Below, piece after piece: positions 1-5,474 of a stretch of 5,531 bases of DNA. The notes under the pieces are model-generated. The model was not told the origin of the DNA, did no database searches, and saw only the letters and a list, made by a program, of their open reading frames with translations. Position numbers and translations under genes: made by a program. Each line of letters opens with the position of its first letter. Within the stretch, counting starts at the first letter, position 1. Source of the stretch: CAYJRR01 sp964372275 [NCBI: uncultured bacterium] (GTDB lineage Bacteria > CAYJRR01); the NCBI GenBank assembly GCA_964372275.1, contig CAYJRR010000196.1:1-5531 (forward strand), read 5' to 3'.

Positions 1-1335
1 GCCTCGGGCCTCCGCCGGCTGTCCGCGCGCGTCGTCCCGTCCGCCTTCTCGATCGCCGTCCTGCTGACGGTCGCCACCGCGGCGCTCGCCGTTCTCGCCG
101 CGGGCAGCGCGCCGGCGAAGGTGCTCCGCGCGTGGGGGGACGGCTTCTGGTCGCTGCTCGCCTTCTCGATGCGCATGGCGCTGGTGATGTTCACCGGAAC
201 GCTCCTCGCGTTGTCGCCGCCGGTGCGTCGCCTCCTCGAGCGGCTCGCGGCGATCCCGCGATCGCCCCGGGGCGCGGTCGTCTTCATGGCGCTGGCGTCG
301 ATGGGGCTCGCGCTCGTCAACTGGGGCCTGTCGATCGTCGGGAGCTCGCTCCTCGCGCGCTTCCTCGCGCGCCGGCGCTACGGCGCGGAGGGGCGTGGGG
401 CCGACTACCGGCTGCTCGTCGCGTGCGCCTACTTCGGCCTCGGCGCCACCTGGCACGCCGGGCTGTCGGCGAGCGCGCCGCTGATCGCCGCCACCGCCGG
501 CGAGCCGATCACCCAGACCTTCGGCGTGGTGCCGATCGACCAGACCCTCTTCTCGGCGTTCAACCTCTCGCTGGTGGCGGTCGTCGTCGTGGCGCTGGCG
601 GCGCTCGCCTACGCGCTCCATCCGCCGCCCGGGGAGGAGGTAGTCGTCGACGCGTCGGCGCTCGACCGCGTGACCGACTTCGCCCCGCCGCCGCGCCCCG
701 CCACGCGGACGTTGGCGGCGTGGCTCGACCACGCGCCGCTCCTGAGCGCGACGATCGGTCTGGCGGGTCTCGCCTACGTCGCGGTGCGATTCGGCGATGT
801 CGGCTGGAGGAAGATCGACCTCGACCTGGTGAACCTGACCTTCCTCTCGCTCGCCGTCCTCCTCCACGCGCGGCCGGCGAGCCTGGTCGCCGCCGCCGAG
901 GAGGCGAGCGGGACGCTCGCCGGCATCGTGCTCCAGTTCCCGCTCTACGCCGGGATCTACGGCATCTTCCAGGGGACGGGTCTCACCGAGGTGATCGGCC
1001 ACCTCTTCGTCCGTCACGCCACCGCCGACAGCTTCCCCGCGCTCGTCTACGCCTACTCGGGGATCGTCAACTACTTCGTCCCGAGCGGCGGCGCCAAGTG
1101 GACGATCGAAGCCCCCTACGTTCTGCAGGCCGCGCGCGAGCTCGGCGTGCCGAACGCGAAGGTCGTCCTCGCCTACGCCTGGGGGGACATGGCGACCGAC
1201 CTGATCCAACCGTTCTGGGCGATCCCGCTCCTCGCCGTCGCCAAGCTCGAGTTCAAGGAGATCCTGGGATTCCTCTTCGTCGCCTGCGCCGTCAACGTCG
1301 CGCTGGTCGGCGCCGCGTTCGCGCTCTACCTTTGA
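1..1335 (+). CDS. atoE: Short-chain fatty acid transporter, AtoE family (5' end cut by window)
   Basis: An inner-membrane transporter of the SCFA_trans/AtoE family (TIGR00366 type), whose members are thought to import short-chain fatty acids or acetoacetate. The frame is open from base 1 through the stop TGA at 1333-1335, giving 444 codons. Remembered E. coli AtoE (about 440 residues) aligns from near its N terminus, so only about 8-10 codons lie off the window. The GTG at 121 is internal, because upstream residues already match the family. Family-like blocks, numbered from base 1: WGDGFWSLLAF at 45-55, NWG at 107-109, VPSGGAKW at 360-367 (VPSGGGHW in E. coli) and QPFWAIP at 403-409. Many hydrophobic segments are spread along the length. 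No beta-oxidation or acyl-CoA transferase gene lies beside it here, so the substrate cannot be refined. Family assignment is firm; the exact substrate is inferred. Confidence 0.9.
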   Translation, partial: ASGLRRLSARVVPSAFSIAVLLTVATAALAVLAAGSAPAKVLRAWGDGFWSLLAFSMRMALVMFTGTLLALSPPVRRLLERLAAIPRSPRGAVVFMALASMGLALVNWGLSIVGSSLLARFLARRRYGAEGRGADYRLLVACAYFGLGATWHAGLSASAPLIAATAGEPITQTFGVVPIDQTLFSAFNLSLVAVVVVALAALAYALHPPPGEEVVVDASALDRVTDFAPPPRPATRTLAAWLDHAPLLSATIGLAGLAYVAVRFGDVGWRKIDLDLVNLTFLSLAVLLHARPASLVAAAEEASGTLAGIVLQFPLYAGIYGIFQGTGLTEVIGHLFVRHATADSFPALVYAYSGIVNYFVPSGGAKWTIEAPYVLQAARELGVPNAKVVLAYAWGDMATDLIQPFWAIPLLAVAKLEFKEILGFLFVACAVNVALVGAAFALYL

Positions 1336-1387
1336 CGCTCGACGAACGCGTGCGAAGCGAAGGCCCGCTCGGGTCTGGCAGACGCGA
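1336..1387. other. Convergent gap between transporter and lipoprotein genes
   Basis: 52 bases separate the two convergent stop codons. Only a 4-base stem, CCCG-CT-CGGG, is visible and it lacks a T run, so no intrinsic terminator is claimed for either gene. Confidence 0.6.
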
Positions 1388-3157
1388 TCAGTAGCCGGTA
1401 TGGACGTGAACCGGCGCCGACATGCACCCCACGTAGCCGTTGTCGGTATAGTGGCCGTCGTTCGACGTCGCCGCCCCGCGCAGGTTTCTTCCGAGTTGCG
1501 AGAAGTCGTTCGTTGGAAGCCAGTTCGCGGATTGCCGGGCGTTCTGGATCGCCACCCGGACCGTGTCGGCCGACGGCCCCGCCTCGAACCACGAGTGAAC
1601 CAGGCTGGTGTCGTCGTCCGCGCAGGCGGCCAGGTCGCCGTCCCAGGCGGCATGAACCGGGTGGTTCTCCGTCGATCCGAAGTTGCAGGCCGGACTCGCG
1701 CGGTTGTTCAGGTTGTCGATCGACTTGCAGGAGTTCCCCGAATAACAGCTGATGTCGTGGGCGTACCAGGTGCAGGTCGACTTGTACGTGGCCTTGAAGT
1801 TCTCCAGGTGGAACTCCCGCCGGCTGATCCAGTCGTATCCTCCGGTGTCGAACCCGGCCCCCCACCAGCCGCACCCTTCGCCCGACCGCGGGCTCCCGTG
1901 GGCGCCGACCATCTCGAAGGCGAGCTGCTTGCCGGCACGAACCTTGGTGCGGTGACTCGCGATCGCGTCCCAGATCCTCCGGAACTCCGCCTGATTGTGC
2001 GCCCGCACGGCGGCGACCGCCGCCGGATCGGGCGGCACCCACACCACGACCGGCACGCCCGGGAAGGCGCCGCGGATGGTGTAGTAGCCCTTGGGCATCT
2101 TCTTGAAGTTCGGCGTCGCTTCGTCGACATCGCAGCCGAGCGCACGCAGACCGGAGGCGATCCCTCCGAGGTCGGAGAAGAGCCATTCATGTTCGAAGTA
2201 GTCGATCACCAGCGCCGCGCAGCCGAGTCGAAGCTGCGGACACGCCGGCGTCGGCGTGGGGCTCTCGTCGACGATGACCGGGGGCTCGTCCTCCTCCGGC
2301 GGCGAGGCGCTCGGCTCCGGACTGGGCGTCGGTGAATCGATCACCGTCGTGCCGGGAACGGGAGTGGGGCGAACCTCGGTGCCGGGATTGGTCTCTCGCG
2401 GCGTCGGCGTCGCTTCCCTCGGCGTCGGCGTGGACGGCGCGGGTCCCTCCGGGACCGGCTCCTTCCACTCCAGGCCCGGAGTCGCCGAGACGAACAGGGT
2501 GAACCCGAACGTCCGGCCGTCGTGGCGAAGCCAGACGGCGATCGCATCTCCGTCCTTGGCGGACGGACGCGGCTCGACGTCCCATCCTCCGGCAACCGCC
2601 TTCAACGACGCCTCGCCCTTGACGATCCGCGCGTCGGTCCGCCCGTCCGATCGCTTCGCGACGATCCGGCTCGGCCGTCCCGGCTCGAGCCGCAACGCGG
2701 CCGCGGCGATCGGCGAGCGGAAGGCGCACGGCAGCTCCTTCGACCACGTGAGCGCAGGAGCCGCGCCCGACGCGACCCGCTCCTGCAGCAACGTCACGTC
2801 GCGCTCCTCGATCCGCCCGTTCTCGTCGAGGTCCGCGGCCGCCGGACAGGTCGCGCGTTCCGTCCCCTCCCCCGGAGAGCCTCCGCGTTCGGCGAGCGCC
2901 CGGGCCAAGGCGAGGTCGGCCTCGTCGACGACGTCGTTCTCGTCGAGATCGCCCATGGCGAACAACGGGAACTCGCCCCGGCGCAAGTCCCGTAGAAAGG
3001 TCGACCAGCGCGGATCGGCCGACGGAAGGCGCGGCGATTCGACCGGCGCCGGCGTCGGGGCGGGCGTCGGCGTCACCGTCGAGGACCGGTTGGACTTGCA
3101 CGAATTTGCGACGAGCGCGAAAAGCGCCAGCGCGATCGGTAGTCGCCCACGAATCAC
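1388..3157 (-). CDS. Exported, probably lipid-anchored, EF-hand/dockerin-like and putative caspase-like (clan CD) peptidase
   Basis: A 589-residue modular exported protein. It starts at GTG 3157 behind a strong Shine-Dalgarno site and stops at TGA 1388-1390. Residues 1-19 form a signal peptide ending VANS before Cys20. Asn at -2 makes the lipobox imperfect, so plain signal peptidase I cleavage is also possible. A short Pro-Thr linker (28-38) leads to two calcium-loop motifs of dockerin/EF-hand type: D70-D72-N74-D78-D81 and D109-D111-N113-E117-D120. Residues about 136-231 look beta-rich and are unrecognised. A Pro-Thr-Ser linker (about 238-305) precedes a Cys-rich C-terminal domain (306-589, ten Cys). 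This domain has a hydrophobic strand AALVIDY (314-320), GAHGS with His420, and HDISCYSG with Cys471. The 51-residue His-Cys spacing and DxSCxSG block fit the caspase/legumain/metacaspase clan. Peptidase activity is inferred; the coding call is firm. Confidence 0.85.
   Translation of the reverse strand: MIRGRLPIALALFALVANSCKSNRSSTVTPTPAPTPAPVESPRLPSADPRWSTFLRDLRRGEFPLFAMGDLDENDVVDEADLALARALAERGGSPGEGTERATCPAAADLDENGRIEERDVTLLQERVASGAAPALTWSKELPCAFRSPIAAAALRLEPGRPSRIVAKRSDGRTDARIVKGEASLKAVAGGWDVEPRPSAKDGDAIAVWLRHDGRTFGFTLFVSATPGLEWKEPVPEGPAPSTPTPREATPTPRETNPGTEVRPTPVPGTTVIDSPTPSPEPSASPPEEDEPPVIVDESPTPTPACPQLRLGCAALVIDYFEHEWLFSDLGGIASGLRALGCDVDEATPNFKKMPKGYYTIRGAFPGVPVVVWVPPDPAAVAAVRAHNQAEFRRIWDAIASHRTKVRAGKQLAFEMVGAHGSPRSGEGCGWWGAGFDTGGYDWISRREFHLENFKATYKSTCTWYAHDISCYSGNSCKSIDNLNNRASPACNFGSTENHPVHAAWDGDLAACADDDTSLVHSWFEAGPSADTVRVAIQNARQSANWLPTNDFSQLGRNLRGAATSNDGHYTDNGYVGCMSAPVHVHTGY
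2243..2446 (-). repeat. Low-complexity Pro-Thr-Ser linker with a 21-base direct repeat
   Basis: This stretch of the lipoprotein gene encodes residues about 238-305, dominated by Pro, Thr, Ser and Glu. Inside it, GGCGTCGGCGT recurs at 2400-2410 and 2421-2431, a 21-base period encoding TPTPREA and TPTPRET. Such linkers are typical of extracellular multidomain proteins and here separate the calcium-loop/beta-rich half from the putative peptidase domain. The shorter TPTPAPTPAP stretch near 3044-3073 is a second linker of the same kind, just after the signal peptide. Confidence 0.75.
2798..2950 (-). other. Segment encoding paired calcium-loop (EF-hand/dockerin-like) motifs
   Basis: Two 12-residue loops, DLDENDVVDEAD and DLDENGRIEERD, each place acidic or amide residues at loop positions 1, 3, 5, 9 and 12. 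Each is followed by a Leu-rich helix. The second has Arg at position 7, where backbone binding makes identity less critical. The pair is 39 residues apart with an inserted Gly/Glu-rich stretch holding Cys104. Calcium binding is inferred from the pattern; a cohesin partner cannot be judged from this window. Confidence 0.75.
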
Positions 3158-3160
3158 GAT

Positions 3161-3169
3161 CTCTCCTCC
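3161..3169 (-). promoter_or_regulatory. Ribosome binding site for the minus-strand lipoprotein gene
   Basis: On the minus strand this reads GGAGGAGAG. The GGAGGA core lies six bases before the GTG at 3157. It fixes that GTG as the start, which also gives a clean signal peptide. Confidence 0.85.
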
Positions 3170-3244
3170 GGACGAAGTTCCTGCGCGACGGCGAGCTCGA
3201 TGCCGCCGCGCTCCCAGCGTCCTATCACGACTCGACCCCGCTCT

Positions 3245-3272
3245 GGACCGTCAACTTGACGCAGGTCCCTGC
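3245..3272. promoter_or_regulatory. Palindromic, operator-like element in the divergent intergenic region
   Basis: The 13-mer CGTCAACTTGACG (3249-3261) is a perfect inverted repeat about a central C at 3255. It is flanked by GGACC (3245-3249) and GGTCC (3264-3268), and overlaps a second inverted repeat, GCAGG-TC-CCTGC (3261-3272). It lies between two divergent genes, about 90 bases from the GTG at 3157 and about 125 bases from the GTG at 3387. Each half also reads TTGACG outward on its own strand, like a -35 hexamer, but no good -10 sits at standard spacing. A dimeric regulator site is possible but unproven. Confidence 0.3.
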
Positions 3273-3386
3273 GACGGGATGGGCGGCGACTACCCACCAC
3301 CGGCCCGCCCGCCCCGATGGCGCCGCCGATTCTCCAGGCGTTTCACCACCGGCGTGCGGGTATCACCTTTGCACAGCGGCGCGCGC

Positions 3387-4673
3387 GTGAGGCGCCTGTC
3401 GTGGATGATCGTTCTGGCACTGGCCGCCCTCCCCGGCCGGGCGCCCGGCCACCCCGCCGGGGACCGCTGCGCGACCTCCGAGGCTCCGCTCCGCGCGATC
3501 GGCGAGTCGCTGCGACAAGCCGAATCGACGGACACGGGCTCGGAACTCCGTCTCGTCTCGGAGGGGGTGGTGCTCGATCCGGAGACCGGCCTCCTCTGGG
3601 AGCGCGGCGTCTCCCGCGAGCCGCTGGACGGCGCGCGCGCCGAGCAGAGATGCCGCACGCTCGATCTGGACGGCCTCGCCGGGTGGCGGCTGCCGACCCG
3701 GGAGGAGCTCCTCTCGTTGGTCGACGCTTCACGCGGCGAGTCGCCGATCGATCTCGCGGCGTTTCCGGCGACGCCGCCGGAGTGGTACTGGAGCGCGACC
3801 CCGTTTCCGGGGGCGGAGCGGTTCGTCTGGGGGGTCAGCTTCGAGTACGGCGGCGCTCACTACCTCTGGCGGGAGGGACTCTATCGAACCCGCTGCGTCC
3901 GAACGGCCCTCCCGGGACCGTCGGCGGGACGGCCGGCGCGGAGGCCGGAGCCCGTCCCCGGGGTGACGCCGAACGCGGGGGTGCGCTCGATCGAACCGCG
4001 GGGCGAGCACGCGATCCTTCGTCTCGAGGCGACCCCCGGGGAGACGCTCCCGCGGTTCGAGTCCGGACAGACCCTGCTGGTGGGACTCCCCGACGGAGAC
4101 GGGTGGGTACGGCGGCGCTACACGGCGACGTCGGTGCCCTCCGAGCGAGGCGTTGTCGAGCTGCTGGTCCGCCGGCGGGAGGGGGGCGCGGTATCGACGC
4201 GCCTTCACGCGCTTCGACCGGGCGCGCCGATCCACGTCTCACCGGAGGTGCGCGGTCCGCGACTTGCGGAGCAGCTCGGGGAGCGAGACGTCGTCCTCGT
4301 CGCCACCGGCGTCGGGATCGCGCACTTTCTCTCGTGGCTGCGATCCGAACCGTGCACCGATCGTCGGGTGACGATCCTCCAGGGCGGCGGACAGGTGGAG
4401 GACCTCTGGCTCCGCGACGAGCTCGAGGGGATGGCCCGCCGCTGCGACTCGTGGCGCTACGTGCCGGTGGTGCGCGACCCCTCGGCCGGCTGGCACGGGG
4501 AGCGCGGACCGCTGGAGGAGGTCGCTCGCCGCTGGACGAGCCGGGGGCTCGATCCCGCGCGAACCCGGGTGGCGCTCTGCGCCAATCCGGGGTTGATCGA
4601 ATCGCTCGCCGAGGCGTTCGGTCGCGACGGCTTCCGGCCCGGATCCGATCTCTTCTGGTGCGAAGCCGACTGA
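3387..4673 (+). CDS. DUF1566 (Lcl_C) and ferredoxin-NADP+ reductase-like fusion protein with N-terminal export signal
   Basis: A 428-residue protein if started at GTG 3387; stop TGA at 4671-4673. The N terminus (RR, then a hydrophobic run at 4-16) looks like a signal peptide or anchor. Residues about 53-172 match DUF1566/Lcl_C, a C-type-lectin/sulfatase-modifying-like fold: DPETGLLWE (64-72), GWRLPT (99-104), YWSATP (134-139) and RCVR (169-172), with Cys89 and Cys170 a plausible disulfide. After a Pro/Arg-rich joint (about 175-197), residues about 198-428 follow the FNR layout: flavin motif RRYT (243-246, the RxYS/T pattern), VATGVGIAHF (305-314), DLWLRDELEGMA (339-350), LCANP (397-401) and a terminal aromatic FW (423-424). 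The usual Pro of GTGxxP is His313 and the usual CGNP is CANP. No strong ribosome site precedes 3387; alternatives are ATG 3405 and GTG 3567/3570. Domains are clear; substrate and partner are unknown. Confidence 0.85.
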   Translation: MRRLSWMIVLALAALPGRAPGHPAGDRCATSEAPLRAIGESLRQAESTDTGSELRLVSEGVVLDPETGLLWERGVSREPLDGARAEQRCRTLDLDGLAGWRLPTREELLSLVDASRGESPIDLAAFPATPPEWYWSATPFPGAERFVWGVSFEYGGAHYLWREGLYRTRCVRTALPGPSAGRPARRPEPVPGVTPNAGVRSIEPRGEHAILRLEATPGETLPRFESGQTLLVGLPDGDGWVRRRYTATSVPSERGVVELLVRRREGGAVSTRLHALRPGAPIHVSPEVRGPRLAEQLGERDVVLVATGVGIAHFLSWLRSEPCTDRRVTILQGGGQVEDLWLRDELEGMARRCDSWRYVPVVRDPSAGWHGERGPLEEVARRWTSRGLDPARTRVALCANPGLIESLAEAFGRDGFRPGSDLFWCEAD

Positions 4674-4691
4674 CGTATCCTCCCGCGGCCG

Positions 4692-4709
4692 CCGGACGCA
4701 TTCGTCCGG
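4692..4709 (+). terminator. Intergenic hairpin between fusion gene and small exported protein gene
   Basis: CCGGACG (4692-4698) and CGTCCGG (4703-4709) form a perfect 7-base-pair stem with a CATT loop, starting 18 bases after the stop of the fusion gene. It is followed by the pyrimidine-rich ACCCTTCCTTC and then the AGGAGG of the next gene. Without a clean T run it is a weak intrinsic terminator. It could equally be a processing or stability hairpin that separates expression of the two genes. Confidence 0.4.
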
Positions 4710-4720
4710 ACCCTTCCTTC

Positions 4721-4726
4721 AGGAGG
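4721..4726 (+). promoter_or_regulatory. Ribosome binding site for the small exported protein
   Basis: A perfect AGGAGG four bases before ATG 4731. It decides the start and is much stronger than anything upstream of the preceding gene, suggesting higher translation of the small protein. Confidence 0.85.
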
Positions 4727-4730
4727 CCTC

Positions 4731-5258
4731 ATGCTCGCGACACTCGTCTCCGCCTCGATCGCCGTCGGACTGTTCGGCGCCGCCGCCACCGCCGAGAAGG
4801 CCGAGGTGCATCCCGCCCCCGCCCCGCACGCCGCGTTCGACAAGCTCAAGGCGCTCCTGGGGGACTGGCAGGCGCCGATGCCGGAAGGGAAGACGGCGAC
4901 GGTCAGCTACCGGCTCGCCTCGAACGGCACGGTGATCGTCGAGACGATGAACGGCGGCACGAAGGACGAGATGATCTCGGTCTATCACCGCGACAAGGAC
5001 GGCCTGCAGATGACGCACTTCTGCAGCATGGGGAACCAGCCGCGCCTGCGCGCCGCGAAGTGGGACGGCGACAAGCTCGCCTTCCGATTCGTCGACGTCA
5101 CCAACGCCGACGCCAAGAAGGGGGGCTTCATCGACGGCCTCACGATCGTGATGAAGGACGCCGACCACGTCGACGCCATCTGGACCTCCAAGGACCCCGC
5201 CGGCAAGACCCAGCCCTGGGCCTTCAACCTGACGCGCGTCAAGGCGTCGGGGATGTAG
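4731..5258 (+). CDS. Small exported protein of unknown function (GNQPR-motif family)
   Basis: A 175-residue protein beginning at ATG 4731, four bases after a perfect AGGAGG, and ending with TAG at 5256-5258. Residues 1-21 form a signal peptide with likely cleavage after ATA (19-21). The mature part is about 154 residues, hydrophilic, and begins with a Pro/Ala-rich stretch. Recognisable blocks are FDKLKALLGDW (36-46), IVETM (69-73), SVYHRDKDGL (83-92) and THFCSMGNQPRL (95-106), with the only Cys at 98. I know this arrangement (FxxLKxLxGxW, then YHxDGxxLxxTHYCxxGNQPR) from small uncharacterised secreted proteins of high-GC environmental bacteria. A lipocalin-like beta-barrel is plausible but inferred from the GxW opening and alternating strand pattern. 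It lies 57 bases after the DUF1566-FNR gene on the same strand and may be in the same transcript. No catalytic function is proposed. Confidence 0.88.
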   Translation: MLATLVSASIAVGLFGAAATAEKAEVHPAPAPHAAFDKLKALLGDWQAPMPEGKTATVSYRLASNGTVIVETMNGGTKDEMISVYHRDKDGLQMTHFCSMGNQPRLRAAKWDGDKLAFRFVDVTNADAKKGGFIDGLTIVMKDADHVDAIWTSKDPAGKTQPWAFNLTRVKASGM

Positions 5259-5420
5259 CCTCCGTCCACGTCTTCCTGGACGCACGCCGGGGCCCGCCGG
5301 GTTGCGCGCGCCTTCTCGCCACGGCGCACGCGCCTGCTTCGCGTCCGCCCCGGCGGCAAGCATCCTTGCCTCCTCGAGTCGTGCCGTCGACCCGGTTGCT
5401 ACCGGACGGTTCGGCGCCCG
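5259..5420. other. Non-coding region after the small exported protein, with small hairpins
   Basis: No credible gene lies between the stop at 5258 and the tRNA terminator. Three perfect short inverted repeats occur: CGTCCA/TGGACG (5263-5282, 8-base loop, immediately after the stop), GGCAAG/CTTGCC (5355-5370, CATC loop) and CCGGT/ACCGG (5392-5405, TGCT loop). None has a T tract. The first or second could mark the 3' end of the small protein transcript by Rho-dependent termination or processing. Confidence 0.5.
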
Positions 5421-5471
5421 AAAAGTCGAAGGGCCGCGTCGTCCGGAAAGCTTCGGAAGACACGGCCCTTC
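5421..5471 (-). terminator. Probable intrinsic terminator of the tRNA-Gly gene
   Basis: Arms GAAGGGCCG (5428-5436) and CGGCCCTTC (5463-5471) are perfect 9-base inverted repeats. Inside them lie a 3-base helix (GTC/GAC) and a 4-base helix (TCCG/CGGA), giving a long imperfect hairpin. On the minus strand it begins three bases after the tRNA CCA and is followed by GAC and TTTT (complement of 5421-5424). The short T run makes it a modest but well placed intrinsic terminator. The plus strand has no T tract after it, so it mainly serves the tRNA transcript. Confidence 0.7.
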
Positions 5472-5474
5472 AGA

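Larger units (their letters stand above)
3158..3386. other. Divergent intergenic region (229 bases)
   Basis: The space between the start of the minus-strand lipoprotein gene and the chosen start of the plus-strand fusion gene. It must hold the control signals of both unless the true start of the fusion gene lies elsewhere. Apart from the lipoprotein ribosome site and the palindrome around 3255, no convincing sigma-70 promoter pair is visible. Open frames here are continuations of GC-rich antisense frames and show no protein family resemblance. Confidence 0.6.

Noticed and set aside
1336-1387. Bidirectional intrinsic terminator between convergent genes
   Set aside because: Only a 4-base stem with a 2-base loop and no T run.
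1400-2335. 311-codon plus-strand open frame antisense to the peptidase-like domain
   Set aside because: Arg/Val-rich shadow frame with no motifs. The minus strand has the signal peptide, linkers and catalytic-type motifs.
2798-2950. Cellulosome-type dockerin as a firm call
   Set aside because: The loops fit, but the spacing is longer than in typical dockerins, the insert is unusual, and no cohesin or glycoside hydrolase is nearby. EF-hand/dockerin-like is as far as the sequence supports.
3222-3261. Sigma-70 promoters using the TTGACG halves of the palindrome
   Set aside because: On the minus strand the nearest -10-like TGATAG is 21 bases away; on the plus strand nothing resembling TATAAT is at 16-18 bases.
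2256-3386. Open frame upstream of, and continuous with, the DUF1566-FNR gene
   Set aside because: It runs antisense through the lipoprotein gene and encodes Ser/Gly/Arg-rich sequence with no family resemblance. The signal peptide and DUF1566 domain mark the real gene as starting near 3387.
4719-5363. 214-codon minus-strand open frame opposite the small exported protein
   Set aside because: Gly/Arg/Val-rich shadow. The plus-strand frame has the ribosome site, signal peptide and family motif.
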